Source: a virus. Taken from it: 64,000 nt of DNA. The position numbers and the translations under genes are program-made. Shown here piece after piece: positions 42,911 to 50,906 of the stretch; the stretch's first letter is position 1; each line of letters starts with the position of its first letter. Below the pieces are notes generated by a model. That model searched no databases. It saw only the letters and a program-made list of their open reading frames with translations, and was not told the origin of the DNA. The DNA lies in the IMG/VR virus record IMGVR_UViG_3300003323_000465, positions 1 to 64,000 of that record, one strand, 5' to 3'.

Positions 42911-43495
42911 TTATTGGTTTTTAGGAGTTGGAATTAAAATGTAACCATTATCCATTTCATCGGGATGAGGAATAACTTCCCATTCATATTTTTCTGATAA
43001 ATAAAAAGCCCTTTCATTTAATTCACTTATCTCATCATCATCCCCACTATTCAGTATGCTAATACCTATCTCATCATAAGAAGTATATGATAATTTAATA
43101 TCCATTGGAATTGTCTTTTCCAATCCTTTCTCCTTTTCAAAAGCAGCTGGAAATAACTGTCTTAATTCCGCCCCCACTTCTTCATTCAATTTAGCGAGGT
43201 AGTTAATGTTTTCTTTACTTAATACATATTCGTTCATGGTAATAGTTTTTTCTGAGTCTGTGGTTGTATCTGTTTCAGGGGCTAATTCAAATTGATTGGG
43301 ATTTACATATAATACAGCTGAAGTATTAAATCTAGGAACAAAAATTCCTATATATGATTCTGCCGCTTCCCCCACTTCGTATGTTTCTTCAGCCCTACAG
43401 TATTTTCTTGCCCAGAAATCACTCATATCTTGATGCTCAATAGTATGAATATAGGTATATTTAAATACCACCTTATCTCCTTTTTTGAATTTCAT
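42911..43495 (-). CDS. MKFKxGD family protein, tandem copy 2
   Basis: The 194-residue paralogue is one base away from copy 1. Shared blocks are MKFKKGDKVVF, VNPNQFEL, LFPAAFEKEKGL, RAFYLSEKYEWE and LIPTPKN. It is the first gene behind a host-type promoter. Divergence between copies suggests an old duplication with separate roles. Confidence 0.65.
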   Translation of the reverse strand: MKFKKGDKVVFKYTYIHTIEHQDMSDFWARKYCRAEETYEVGEAAESYIGIFVPRFNTSAVLYVNPNQFELAPETDTTTDSEKTITMNEYVLSKENINYLAKLNEEVGAELRQLFPAAFEKEKGLEKTIPMDIKLSYTSYDEIGISILNSGDDDEISELNERAFYLSEKYEWEVIPHPDEMDNGYILIPTPKNQ

Positions 43496-43508
43496 AGTTT
43501 TGTTTTTA

Positions 43509-43540
43509 TAAAGGTAAACAGTATTTTGCTATTAAGCAAA
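43509..43540 (-). promoter_or_regulatory. Host-type promoter
   Basis: Read leftward: TTTG (43540-43537), 20 bases, TACCTTTA (43516-43509). It serves the tandem pair. Confidence 0.75.
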
Positions 43541-43542
43541 TT

Positions 43543-43941
43543 TTATTTGAAGGAATTGTATATTTCTTGTAATTGGTCATGGGTAATGGAAAGATTATGT
43601 TCTGCAATGATTGATTTTACCAGATCTTCTCCATCTCCACTTAATCCCTTACTTTCTTGCCAATAATGGCTCACATCATGCAATTGCTGAACAACATTCA
43701 AAAAACGATTTTCCCAATGACAGAGAGGGGATGGCAGTTTTCCTTTTATTTGTCCGACCATTTTGCCTTCCATGTTTTTATTATATGATTTATCATCAAT
43801 AAATCTACCTATTGCACATTTTTCTCCAGTGGATGTACGGTATTTACAAGAGGCCCCACGTTTTGCCCTTCTACTAGTATCTTCTCCATAATACCTTATT
43901 GTATCTAATAAAAATTCTTCTTTTGTTTGTGGTATATTCAT
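43543..43941 (-). CDS. C-A-x-G family protein (SRRA subfamily)
   Basis: The 132-residue protein has YYGEDTSRRAKRG (14-26), KCAIGRFIDD (39-48) and VVQQLHDVSHYW, matching the blocks of the gene at 36784. It has a longer insert. Function unknown. Confidence 0.65.
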   Translation of the reverse strand: MNIPQTKEEFLLDTIRYYGEDTSRRAKRGASCKYRTSTGEKCAIGRFIDDKSYNKNMEGKMVGQIKGKLPSPLCHWENRFLNVVQQLHDVSHYWQESKGLSGDGEDLVKSIIAEHNLSITHDQLQEIYNSFK

Positions 43942-44126
43942 TTTTCAATTTTTAAAAGTTGGAAATTCATAATAACGACTCTTCCTAATTCAGGGTGTTT
44001 TTTATTTAACTGTATTTGAATCCTTTTGATGTCTGAATAATCATCTAGAGGGACGTCCATGATAACTTCTCCATTCCCTTTGTTCATATTATCCCCAAAA
44101 TAAGATACAAAATAATAGTACTTCAT
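43938..44126 (-). CDS. Small protein
   Basis: The 62-residue protein is beta-rich and overlaps both neighbours by four bases. Unknown. Confidence 0.5.
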   Translation of the reverse strand: MKYYYFVSYFGDNMNKGNGEVIMDVPLDDYSDIKRIQIQLNKKHPELGRVVIMNFQLLKIEK

Positions 44127-44734
44127 TGTTGTTTGTTTTTAATGTCATGTAATGCGGCTAAGATGCGTTGTTTGGGAGTGGGTTGAGGGTAATTTCTATC
44201 TAGGCCATCGTTTACAGACGATATAGATATATTATGGCCTGAAGCTATATCTATTAGTACATTATATATCCCCAAGTACTGGCAGTGTCCCAAAGCACAG
44301 TGTTGCCCTAGATGGTTAGTAATTTGTCTTGTACACCATTTATTTTCCGGAATTTTACTAAAGAAATCAATAAAATAATCTACTGTATACATGGTTTGGA
44401 GGTTAAAAAGTGAAAGTTTAGTGATTTGAATGTTATATTCTTCTTTCATTGTAGCTAATTCCTGTTCTGCTTTTCTAATTATCTCTGCTCTACATTCTAA
44501 TTCCGTGTCTATTTCCGCAATTAAATGATCAATAACATGACCAATATATGAATCATTGTCTGTTTCTTCAACAATCTCACAATCATCTATGTCAATACAT
44601 CCTCCCCCATTTGTGCCGGGTATTATAGGGACACAATAACGCTTAGAATCATATACATTAACAGTAATTATTTCACCTATTTTATCCGCATACCAATAAG
44701 TATGTTTATTGCTTTTAATTATTCTTACTTCCAT
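44123..44734 (-). CDS. C-A-x-G family protein (YFIDFF subfamily) with N-terminal extension
   Basis: I prefer the start at 44734 (MEVRIIKSNKHTYW), which follows the upstream stop at 44752; an ATG at 44773 lies within that gene. The first 110 residues are a separate beta and coiled-coil part. The C-terminal 90 carry TVDYFIDFFSKIPENKWC, HCALGHC and TPKQRILAALHDIKNKQ, as in the genes at 45642 and 46427. So this member is a fusion of the family domain to an extra domain. Confidence 0.6.
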   Translation of the reverse strand: MEVRIIKSNKHTYWYADKIGEIITVNVYDSKRYCVPIIPGTNGGGCIDIDDCEIVEETDNDSYIGHVIDHLIAEIDTELECRAEIIRKAEQELATMKEEYNIQITKLSLFNLQTMYTVDYFIDFFSKIPENKWCTRQITNHLGQHCALGHCQYLGIYNVLIDIASGHNISISSVNDGLDRNYPQPTPKQRILAALHDIKNKQQ

Positions 44735-44751
44735 ATAAAGTATTTTAAAGT

Positions 44752-44913
44752 TTAAAATCTTCCGTTTTCCCATTCCTCATTATCTCTATATGCCAATTCC
44801 CTTTTGATCTTAGCGGCAGAGAAGAGGGTTGGAATGCCTATTTCGGCATTAGAAAGCATAATCTGTAATTCAGCTATGCTGTAGGTTGAAATCTCGTTTG
44901 TTGTGGTGTTCAT
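44752..44913 (-). CDS. Small helical protein
   Basis: A 53-residue frame starts at 44913, after a gap of 26 bases, and ends 17 bases before the next start. It is helical and contains IPTLFSAAKIKRELA. Its spacing supports a real gene. Confidence 0.5.
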   Translation of the reverse strand: MNTTTNEISTYSIAELQIMLSNAEIGIPTLFSAAKIKRELAYRDNEEWENGRF

Positions 44914-44939
44914 TGTATAAGATTTAAGAGATTAAGAGA

Positions 44940-45260
44940 TTATGTGATTATAAAAGTACATAAGGGATGATCTTTGCAATACCCTTGTATTCTTTTTAAA
45001 TACGCCAAAGCCCCTTCATAATTTCCCCATCCATTTGTAGGGGCCAGTTCTTTAAAAAAACCTGATTCATCTTCCATTTTCTTAATAGCCATTTCTAATA
45101 CACTATCTACATATCTTGCATTGGCTCCACTCAACTCTGTAATAGATTCGCCAATTGCTAATGAGAACATAGGCGATACATTGTAATTATAATCACCAAT
45201 ATCAACTACTTCATGCCATGAATTTCCGGTATATATTATTAAAGAAGCATCGTAACTCAT
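44940..45260 (-). CDS. Unknown soluble protein
   Basis: I choose 45260 (MSYDASLIIYTG) as the start because the upstream gene stops at 45265. The 106-residue product is mixed alpha/beta with no motif. Confidence 0.5.
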   Translation of the reverse strand: MSYDASLIIYTGNSWHEVVDIGDYNYNVSPMFSLAIGESITELSGANARYVDSVLEMAIKKMEDESGFFKELAPTNGWGNYEGALAYLKRIQGYCKDHPLCTFIIT

Positions 45261-45264
45261 AAAA

Positions 45265-45645
45265 TTATAGTTTAGTAAATGAATAACCCATATCATACAT
45301 TCTTCTAAAGCCCGGTGTAAAGAAATAATCTCCTTCATAAATCATTATTCCACTTCTTATGTGTGAGGCGTTGGAGATATATTTCCAATTACTAAATACC
45401 CATCCACTCGCATCTTCCCAACAACCATAAATCCTTACTCCATCCACTACAGCTCCCCTGCATGCACTAAGGTCATTGCCAAATAATCCCCATCCCTTAT
45501 GTATTAACTTGCCCTGGCTATATATTTTAGCAGTTACGAACCCTAATATATATCGGGTTATTTCGATTGTGGCAACAGGGAAGTGATATTGGTCTGTTTC
45601 GCCGTAGGAAACATTGTAGGCTTCTTGTGATTTAATAAGTTTCAT
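45265..45645 (-). CDS. Unknown protein, beta-rich
   Basis: The 126-residue protein is rich in Tyr, Trp and Gly, with a likely all-beta fold, and has two Cys. It overlaps the upstream C-A-x-G gene by four bases. Confidence 0.5.
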   Translation of the reverse strand: MKLIKSQEAYNVSYGETDQYHFPVATIEITRYILGFVTAKIYSQGKLIHKGWGLFGNDLSACRGAVVDGVRIYGCWEDASGWVFSNWKYISNASHIRSGIMIYEGDYFFTPGFRRMYDMGYSFTKL

Positions 45646-45971
45646 AATCCCATGTTTTTTAGGTCATTTAATGCCGCAAGGATTCTTTCTTTTGGGGTTG
45701 ATTGAAAGTAAGGTAATGATTTATAATCGTTAATTTCATATACATTACTTAATTGATCCCATGGTCTCCCTTTATTCTTTATAAGTTTACTAAACATTAC
45801 TATTAAAGCAATGATTTCTTCGGGATAATCATCTATAGAATTATAAAATTCTATCAATCCACAATGGCCTAAAACGCAACAAGCCTTTCCATTATTTAAT
45901 ACTCCTGTTGTCCATTTATCTTCTGGGATCAGTGTAAACTTATCTATAAAATATTGCGCAGTGTATTTCAT
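45642..45971 (-). CDS. C-A-x-G family protein (YFIDFF subfamily)
   Basis: The 109-residue protein shows TAQYFIDKFTLIPEDKW, ACCVLGHCG and STPKERILAALNDLKN. The blocks align with the genes at 44123 and 46427 over most of their length. Function unknown. Confidence 0.65.
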   Translation of the reverse strand: MKYTAQYFIDKFTLIPEDKWTTGVLNNGKACCVLGHCGLIEFYNSIDDYPEEIIALIVMFSKLIKNKGRPWDQLSNVYEINDYKSLPYFQSTPKERILAALNDLKNMGL

Positions 45972-45975
45972 ATAA

Positions 45976-46038
45976 TTAATTGAAGGTTAAGAAATATATC
46001 AGGGCTAGTATAATTAACCCGGCAATCACTTTAGTCAT
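45976..46038 (-). CDS. Tiny membrane peptide
   Basis: A 20-residue frame consists of a single hydrophobic helix (VIAGLIILALIYFL). It sits directly upstream of a family member with operon spacing. Small enough that it may be chance. Confidence 0.3.
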   Translation of the reverse strand: MTKVIAGLIILALIYFLTFN

Positions 46039-46048
46039 GTTATTGTAT

Positions 46049-46123
46049 TTAAGGCCATGTGCTTTTTCTGTGGCGGATGAAATAAGCGATTATAGTTGTG
46101 GTGATAATTAGGTAGAGGAACAT
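46049..46123 (-). CDS. Tiny membrane peptide
   Basis: A 24-residue frame has a hydrophobic start (FLYLIITTTIIAYF) and a basic end (RHRKS). It precedes another tiny membrane frame in the same gap. May be chance. Confidence 0.3.
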   Translation of the reverse strand: MFLYLIITTTIIAYFIRHRKSTWP

Positions 46124-46140
46124 AAAAAGGGATTTAGATG

Positions 46141-46440
46141 TTAGTATTGAATTGGGATTTTACCTGTTATCTGTTCATGCCAATTATAAGGAACGCCATT
46201 AGCTAAAAAGTAACGGATTCTTTTGGCAGCTCCTATAGGGGTATTATCTGAATATTTCCAACCATATCCAAATAACCATTCGGTTTCATCATCAGAAGCA
46301 CAGCGCACATCATTTACCCAATCAAAATTTATATGTTTTCTGTGTCCTAAAATACAAGTAGCCATTCGCCCCATATCAAAAGGAGCCTTCAACTCCCCTT
46401 CTAAATAATCAGCCATCAAGGCAAGGTTACTTCTGTTCAT
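46141..46440 (-). CDS. C-A-x-G family protein (ADYL subfamily)
   Basis: The 99-residue protein begins MNRSNLALMADYL, has ATCILGHRK near 28 and ends YSDNTPIGAAKRIRYFL, aligning with the gene at 38055. It overlaps the next upstream family member by 14 bases. Confidence 0.65.
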   Translation of the reverse strand: MNRSNLALMADYLEGELKAPFDMGRMATCILGHRKHINFDWVNDVRCASDDETEWLFGYGWKYSDNTPIGAAKRIRYFLANGVPYNWHEQITGKIPIQY

Positions 46441-46717
46441 ATTGTTTGGTTTTAATATCGTTTAAGGCTGCGAGAATACGGGCTTTAGGGGTGGCTTGTT
46501 GGTAATATGGGCTATTCCCATCATTAATATGAGCCACAGTATTACCTTCTTCTCTAAACATTTTGAGTAATTCACACTCTGCTCTGGTCATGTTTCGTGC
46601 TAGAAGATGGCCCCTAGCACAACATTGATTTGTTTCATTTATAAAAGTGCCCGTACACCATTCCTGATCGGGTATAACAGAAAAGAACCCTATAAAATAA
46701 TCTACTGTGTATTCCAT
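46427..46717 (-). CDS. C-A-x-G family protein (YFIDFF subfamily)
   Basis: The 96-residue protein is a short version: YTVDYFIGFFSVIPDQEWC, QCCARGHLLA, NDGNSPYYQQATP, RILAALNDIKTKQ. It is the simplest member of the subfamily and marks the domain limits. Confidence 0.65.
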   Translation of the reverse strand: MEYTVDYFIGFFSVIPDQEWCTGTFINETNQCCARGHLLARNMTRAECELLKMFREEGNTVAHINDGNSPYYQQATPKARILAALNDIKTKQYEQK

Positions 46718-46727
46718 AATGAAAGTT

Positions 46728-47120
46728 TTAGATGGATTTGATGAATACTGCTTCTGGATTAGCTTCTACAAAATCAGCTATCTGGGGCCATGTTTTACCT
46801 GAATCATTCATATAAGATAATGAACTGGCACCGGGAGTCATTATCAATCCTGAAGGTGAATAAAAACATACTCCATGTTCTCCTATTAAAGTTGTGTCCC
46901 CATCTAACCTTTCGTTACTGGAAATTATTTTTCCATCTTTAAAGGGTGCAGGAAGTCCCCTCATTCGATTATAAACTACACACCATTCTCCCAAACAACA
47001 GGCGCGATAATTATCCTCACTCCCTTCCCCCAAACGCGCTTTCATCTGTCTTTCAGGATGTTCCCTTAAGGACTTAATCCATTCCTTTTGTATTGTCCCT
47101 AATTCAAATTTGTCTTTCAT
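46728..47120 (-). CDS. C-A-x-G-like family protein (CCLGE type)
   Basis: From 47120 (MKDKFELGTIQ) the protein has 130 residues. It contains ACCLGEWCVVYN near 41-52 and ends with YMNDSGKTWPQIADFVEANP. The C-C-x-G core followed by an ND-x-G helix recalls the other family members, but it belongs to a distinct branch. Confidence 0.55.
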   Translation of the reverse strand: MKDKFELGTIQKEWIKSLREHPERQMKARLGEGSEDNYRACCLGEWCVVYNRMRGLPAPFKDGKIISSNERLDGDTTLIGEHGVCFYSPSGLIMTPGASSLSYMNDSGKTWPQIADFVEANPEAVFIKSI

Positions 47121-47130
47121 AATATGATTT

Positions 47131-47601
47131 TTAATTGTTAAGTAATTGAATGGCCGCATCTGCTTCAGCTTTCCATCTCGGCTTAAATTGCTCTATCCAT
47201 CCTGCAAACGCTTCTTTAGTATCTATCTTAACCCCATATTCAGCCTCTTCCTGAGTGAGACGTAAATAAGATTTAAATGTTTCAAAAGATCTTTCATTCT
47301 TATAAAACCACCCATTCTCTACAGCATACATAGGCACCCCGTTGATATCAGATAAATGGAGGTCAATAAAAGGTTGCAGGGAAGGAGCTTTTTTCGCTAT
47401 TTCTTCATGTATTGCCCCGCACATAATTAATTCGTACTTACTTCCTTTCTGATCCTCTATATAATCAGAATACCGTCCCCTTATCTTCTCGCCAATACTA
47501 CCTGTAATACTAAAATAAGTATGATTGGTAGTACTAAGACCGTAAGTAATAATCATTAGCTTATTGCCATATTTGATGTATTTTTTCTTAGTCTGTTCCA
47601 T
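47131..47601 (-). CDS. Conserved small phage protein
   Basis: The 156-residue protein has FSITGSIGEK, CGAIHEEIAKKAP and DLHLSDINGVPMYAVENGW. I recall this as a widespread phage family of unknown function. It is the first gene behind a host-type promoter, so it is expressed early. Confidence 0.6.
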   Translation of the reverse strand: MEQTKKKYIKYGNKLMIITYGLSTTNHTYFSITGSIGEKIRGRYSDYIEDQKGSKYELIMCGAIHEEIAKKAPSLQPFIDLHLSDINGVPMYAVENGWFYKNERSFETFKSYLRLTQEEAEYGVKIDTKEAFAGWIEQFKPRWKAEADAAIQLLNN

Positions 47602-47623
47602 GATTATAATGTTTTTGACAAGG

Positions 47624-47655
47624 TAAAGGTAAGTGTGTTTGTGCTAACTAGCAAA
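47624..47655 (-). promoter_or_regulatory. Host-type promoter
   Basis: Read leftward: TTTG (47655-47652) in TTTGCTAGTTAGC, 20 bases, TACCTTTA (47631-47624). Confidence 0.75.
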
Positions 47656-47664
47656 TATTTATTG

Positions 47665-47850
47665 TCACAATATTGTAAATACATACCCGCTGTTCTCAAT
47701 CTCAAATCCCTTAGTCATATTTCGTAGGTCATAAGGGAAGGTGAAAAGGGAAGTAGTGCCAGCAATATAATAGTGGTAGCCCTGAGAGTCATGAGAGGCT
47801 AATACCATGTACTCTAGTTTTCCGTTGATATATACCTTAGCCTTTTTCAT
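47665..47850 (-). CDS. Small protein
   Basis: The 61-residue protein is beta-rich, with Tyr and Gly. It overlaps the next upstream gene by four bases. Unknown. Confidence 0.5.
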   Translation of the reverse strand: MKKAKVYINGKLEYMVLASHDSQGYHYYIAGTTSLFTFPYDLRNMTKGFEIENSGYVFTIL

Positions 47851-48023
47851 GATCTCAATATTAATTTAACAATTAATGATTCTGCCTCCCATATTGTATC
47901 ATGGTAAGGAGTTGGTAGCAGTTGGGAATGATAGGACTTAGCAAGATTTAATAAATCCACTAAGATTTCTAATTCTGTGGGCGTTAATAGCCCTTCTTTC
48001 TGTTTTCTTAAATCGATAGACAT
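47847..48023 (-). CDS. Small helical protein
   Basis: From 48023 (MSIDLRKQKEGLLTP) it has 58 residues, helical and Leu-rich; the upstream gene ends at 48049, which supports this start. Unknown. Confidence 0.5.
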   Translation of the reverse strand: MSIDLRKQKEGLLTPTELEILVDLLNLAKSYHSQLLPTPYHDTIWEAESLIVKLILRS

Positions 48024-48048
48024 AATATTATAATTTAAGGTTAATGTT

Positions 48049-48234
48049 TTATTTTTCTTGCACCTTGGATTCAATTTCTTTTATTATCTCATTAGCGATA
48101 ATATCAATACTGCGTCCTTCAGTGAGCCCGAAACGCTGGAAATTATCCCCGGAATAGAAGGCCATGTAGGTACCATGTATAACTTTAACTATCAAATGTT
48201 GTCCGTTTGGGAGTATAAAAGATTTCTGTTTCAT
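48049..48234 (-). CDS. Small protein
   Basis: The 61-residue protein has a beta-rich first half and helical end. Unknown. Confidence 0.5.
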   Translation of the reverse strand: MKQKSFILPNGQHLIVKVIHGTYMAFYSGDNFQRFGLTEGRSIDIIANEIIKEIESKVQEK

Positions 48235-48300
48235 AATAAATGTTTTAAAAGTTTAAGCAAACCTGCCGGGACTAGCCCGACAACGCACGGATTTTACGCC

Positions 48301-48603
48301 TTAATTGCCCTTCATATTCATATTACTTAATTCCTTATGAAAGTCAAGGTAAACCCTATAAACATTACCTGCTTTAGAGGTCTTTAAAGCATATACACGA
48401 CCTTTCTTAGTCATATAAACAGGCCATACTTTCCCTTTCACATCCGTAAAAGTCAAAGCAAGCAACTCGTCTGTTTTAGCCGTATCTTTCACAGCAACAT
48501 AATTACCAGATTTATCCCTTACCACAGTCTGGGCTTTAACATTATAAGCCATCAGAAACAAAAGAAGGATAGCAGTGAGTGTAAAAACAGTTAGAAATCT
48601 CAT
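48301..48603 (-). CDS. Secreted small protein with signal peptide
   Basis: Residues 1-25 form a signal peptide (hydrophobic run TLTAILLLFLMAYNVKAQ). The mature 75 residues are Lys-rich and beta-type (VKGKVWPVYMTKKGRVYAL). Exported phage proteins made early often protect the cell from a second phage; that is a guess here. Confidence 0.6.
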   Translation of the reverse strand: MRFLTVFTLTAILLLFLMAYNVKAQTVVRDKSGNYVAVKDTAKTDELLALTFTDVKGKVWPVYMTKKGRVYALKTSKAGNVYRVYLDFHKELSNMNMKGN

Positions 48604-48613
48604 AATAGTAATT

Positions 48614-48853
48614 TTAAGCGTTATAGTTAGGGTTTGAAGGAGTGTTTTGCCAAATCTGTTCAGTTACAATATTTACCAACTCCTTCTGTATTTCATCCAG
48701 CTGAATCAACTGCTCAGGGGTAATATCCCCATGTTCGGTGCTAGCATACACATGTAATTCATTAAATAAGGTAGTTAACATTTCGTCTACCTTATCCCTC
48801 GTAATTATTCGTAGTTCAAGCCAGCTAATTTGTTTGCCTGTGTTTTTTGTCAT
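48614..48853 (-). CDS. Small helical acidic protein
   Basis: The 79-residue protein is helical and acidic (DKVDEMLTTLFNELHVYA). It ends ten bases before the secreted protein start. Unknown. Confidence 0.5.
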   Translation of the reverse strand: MTKNTGKQISWLELRIITRDKVDEMLTTLFNELHVYASTEHGDITPEQLIQLDEIQKELVNIVTEQIWQNTPSNPNYNA

Positions 48854-48942
48854 ATTAATGTCATTTAGATTGTTTAGAAATGATTATTTACGTCTCTTAC
48901 CACCAATCCCCGGTCCATTTACGGTGCCGGGGCGGTAGGGAT

Positions 48943-49035
48943 TTAGTAGTCTTTTACCTTCGTACTACGATCAATCCAGAACTTAGAGACCATCTTGTCT
49001 ACACCATAAGCGGTGAGCCATGCAATTACAAACAT
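48943..49035 (-). CDS. Short protein, possibly extended by frameshift
   Basis: A 30-residue frame (MFVIAWLTAYGVDKMV and so on) stops at 48943. In another frame the sequence continues as KRLLNPYRPGTVNGPGIG then GKRRK with a stop near 48890 and no start of its own. Either one frameshifted gene or a chance pair. Confidence 0.35.
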   Translation of the reverse strand: MFVIAWLTAYGVDKMVSKFWIDRSTKVKDY

Positions 49036-49066
49036 AGTTGTACATTTTAAAAGTGAAAGAAAAAGG

Positions 49067-49264
49067 TTAGACAATGCTATTCTTAACAATATAAGGATAA
49101 TGTGTACCAAATCCTTCTATGCTAATTTCAGTATATGTGAATTCCTGCATCTGAGCCTTTCTTAAGGCCTGATACCTATTGTGTGCCTCAACAGTTCCTA
49201 CAAATACCAGCTCCTGAGGCTGAAACCTTGCACTGCGGTTAAAATAAATTAAGTATTGTTTCAT
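49067..49264 (-). CDS. Small protein
   Basis: The 65-residue protein has a basic, aromatic start and a helical middle with ALRKAQMQEF. Unknown. Confidence 0.5.
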   Translation of the reverse strand: MKQYLIYFNRSARFQPQELVFVGTVEAHNRYQALRKAQMQEFTYTEISIEGFGTHYPYIVKNSIV

Positions 49265-49314
49265 GAGTTTGAGTTTAAAGGTTAAAAGATATTAAAAGTA
49301 GGGGCCGTAGCCCC

Positions 49315-49563
49315 CTAAATCACAAAGATGGTTTCAAAGGTCCCGTGAATATCACTAATAGTAAACGGTTCACCGTTATGTACGTAATACCACTTGTGAC
49401 CCTTGTTAAAAAGGATTTCGTTAGAGACCATTGTATGATTGATCTCTCCCGTAAAACCAGTTACATAAAACACGATAGTCTTGTCCTTTAAGCTAACTCC
49501 AGCCCTCCGGGCCAGTAACCCCGCAGCTGCTCTTAAAGATCCTTTGTTAGTTAATTTGCGCAT
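49315..49563 (-). CDS. First gene of the leftward early block
   Basis: The start at 49563 (MRKLTNKGSLRAAAG) is 20 bases after the promoter; the longer frame to 49638 would run through the promoter. The 82-residue product has a basic helical start and a beta-rich end. As the first leftward gene it should be made immediately after infection. Confidence 0.6.
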   Translation of the reverse strand: MRKLTNKGSLRAAAGLLARRAGVSLKDKTIVFYVTGFTGEINHTMVSNEILFNKGHKWYYVHNGEPFTISDIHGTFETIFVI

Positions 49564-49583
49564 ATCAATCCATTTTATTAAAC

Positions 49584-49615
49584 CAAAGATACATCGTGTT
49601 TTGCTAAATAGCAAA
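49584..49615 (-). promoter_or_regulatory. Host-type promoter, leftward early
   Basis: Read leftward: TTTG (49615-49612) in TTTGCTATTTAGC, 20 bases, TATCTTTG (49591-49584). It drives the whole leftward block and mirrors the rightward promoter at 50623. Confidence 0.8.
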
Positions 49616-49639
49616 TAATAAGGGTATTTTATTGTCATA

Positions 49640-50620
49640 AAACTGTAAATATTCTCCCTGTGGTGCTTTTATTCCTAACAATATTTGGATATGGTAAGGA
49701 TATATCCCATAGTAGTGTCTGTAATAAGCTTTCTGTTTAACTGTAATAATTTATGTTACACTTAATTACATACCGATCGGTATCTTTTATTATACTATAC
49801 TTATGTTAGTTAGTTACTTTTAGTAACCAACTACTACCAAAACCCGGCAGGCTAACATCGCAAGGGAGGTCCCCGGAGACGGAAGGGATGAGAAAGAGGA
49901 GGGGGTAATCCCCTGATACTCAATATCTTCCACAACTTACCTCAACCTTTCCTCCAACCTCCCGACAATCAAACGGCCCTCACAACTCCCCGGGCTACTT
50001 TCAAATATCCAATCCTCAGGGCTTTGGTTTACAATATTGTGACACAAATGTGTCGTAAAGCCCGGGCTTCCCCCGAATACGGTTTTCCCCCTAACAATAT
50101 TTTCCCGCCAACAATTTCTGGCAGGGTTAGGATTGCCTGATTAGTTAGCTTTGGAAAAGAGCTTTTGGGGCTTTGGACGGTTTGAACCCGGCAATCAAAC
50201 AAAGCCAGCTTTCCCTAGCCCGGCAGGCACCCCACCCGGTCGAAGTTTTTCGTTTCCCCCGGGAGGGCAAGGCGCTGGGTTGGTGGTGGTTGCCCCCCAC
50301 TAAAGCACATCTAATACTTTTAGCCTCTATTTTCACTGTCCCCTACGCATTCTTACACATCTATCCCTCTTCATCCTTATTCACCACCTTTTTGCTCCTA
50401 TATCCTTCTAATAAAGCCCGGGCCTTGAAACTATTTTGGGATAAAAAGGTTTCAATTACCACCCTACCCGGTCTAAATAAACGGCTTCCCCCGAGCCCGG
50501 TAGCTACAATACCGTTTTTAACCCCCTAGAGCCCATATTTTAGCCTGTTTCTCCCCTAATGGGCTACATACCCCTTATAAATGTCATTTAATTGTAAAAT
50601 GGCTTCCAGTAAGATCCATT
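49640..50620. other. Gene-free divergent control region, palindrome-rich
   Basis: About 980 bases separate the two outward promoters and hold no credible gene. The stretch 49840-50570 is much richer in G+C than its surroundings and pyrimidine-rich on the top strand. It has perfect palindromes ATACCGATCGGTAT (about 49781), GACACA-AA-TGTGTC (about 50041), ACAATATTGT, and AAGCCCGGGCTT (about 50058), plus inverted repeats GTTAC-5-GTAAC and GTTTGA-9-TCAAAC. Five AGCCCGG words lie in its right part. A control centre, centromere-like site or second origin is likely. Confidence 0.6.
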
Positions 50621-50622
50621 AT

Positions 50623-50653
50623 TTTGCTAGTTAGAAAAGAATGTTTACCTTTG
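50623..50653 (+). promoter_or_regulatory. Host-type promoter, rightward early
   Basis: TTTG (50623-50626) in TTTTGCTAGTTAG, 19 bases, TACCTTTG (50646-50653); the ATG at 50670 follows after 16 bases. Confidence 0.85.
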
Positions 50654-50669
50654 TATAAATCCTTTATCT

Positions 50670-50897
50670 ATGAACATGAATGAACTTAAAAAGAGTATAT
50701 ACAAGAATAACCCTATTGCTGAACTGTTATTCGCTAGAAAAGGTGTTTTGGTATATAGTTCTCATGTACCTGAATGTGCTATTACTTTTAGTATACCTAT
50801 GGATGATATGGGCGAAGCTGATTTCTTCCCTACCATGAGGGCTAAATACTTAATTAGATGGATATCTGCTACTTCTCTTAATGAATGTTCTAAATAA
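50670..50897 (+). CDS. First gene of the rightward early block
   Basis: The 75-residue protein starts 16 bases after the strong promoter; an in-frame ATG at 50676 is also possible. It is mixed alpha/beta with one Cys pair. Unknown. Confidence 0.55.
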   Translation: MNMNELKKSIYKNNPIAELLFARKGVLVYSSHVPECAITFSIPMDDMGEADFFPTMRAKYLIRWISATSLNECSK

Positions 50898-50906
50898 AAT
50901 AATAAT

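Noticed and set aside
50173-50529. 118-residue open frame in the control region
   Set aside because: It lies in GC-rich palindromic DNA, has no start context, and its Pro/Ser/Leu-rich product looks like translated pyrimidine tracts.
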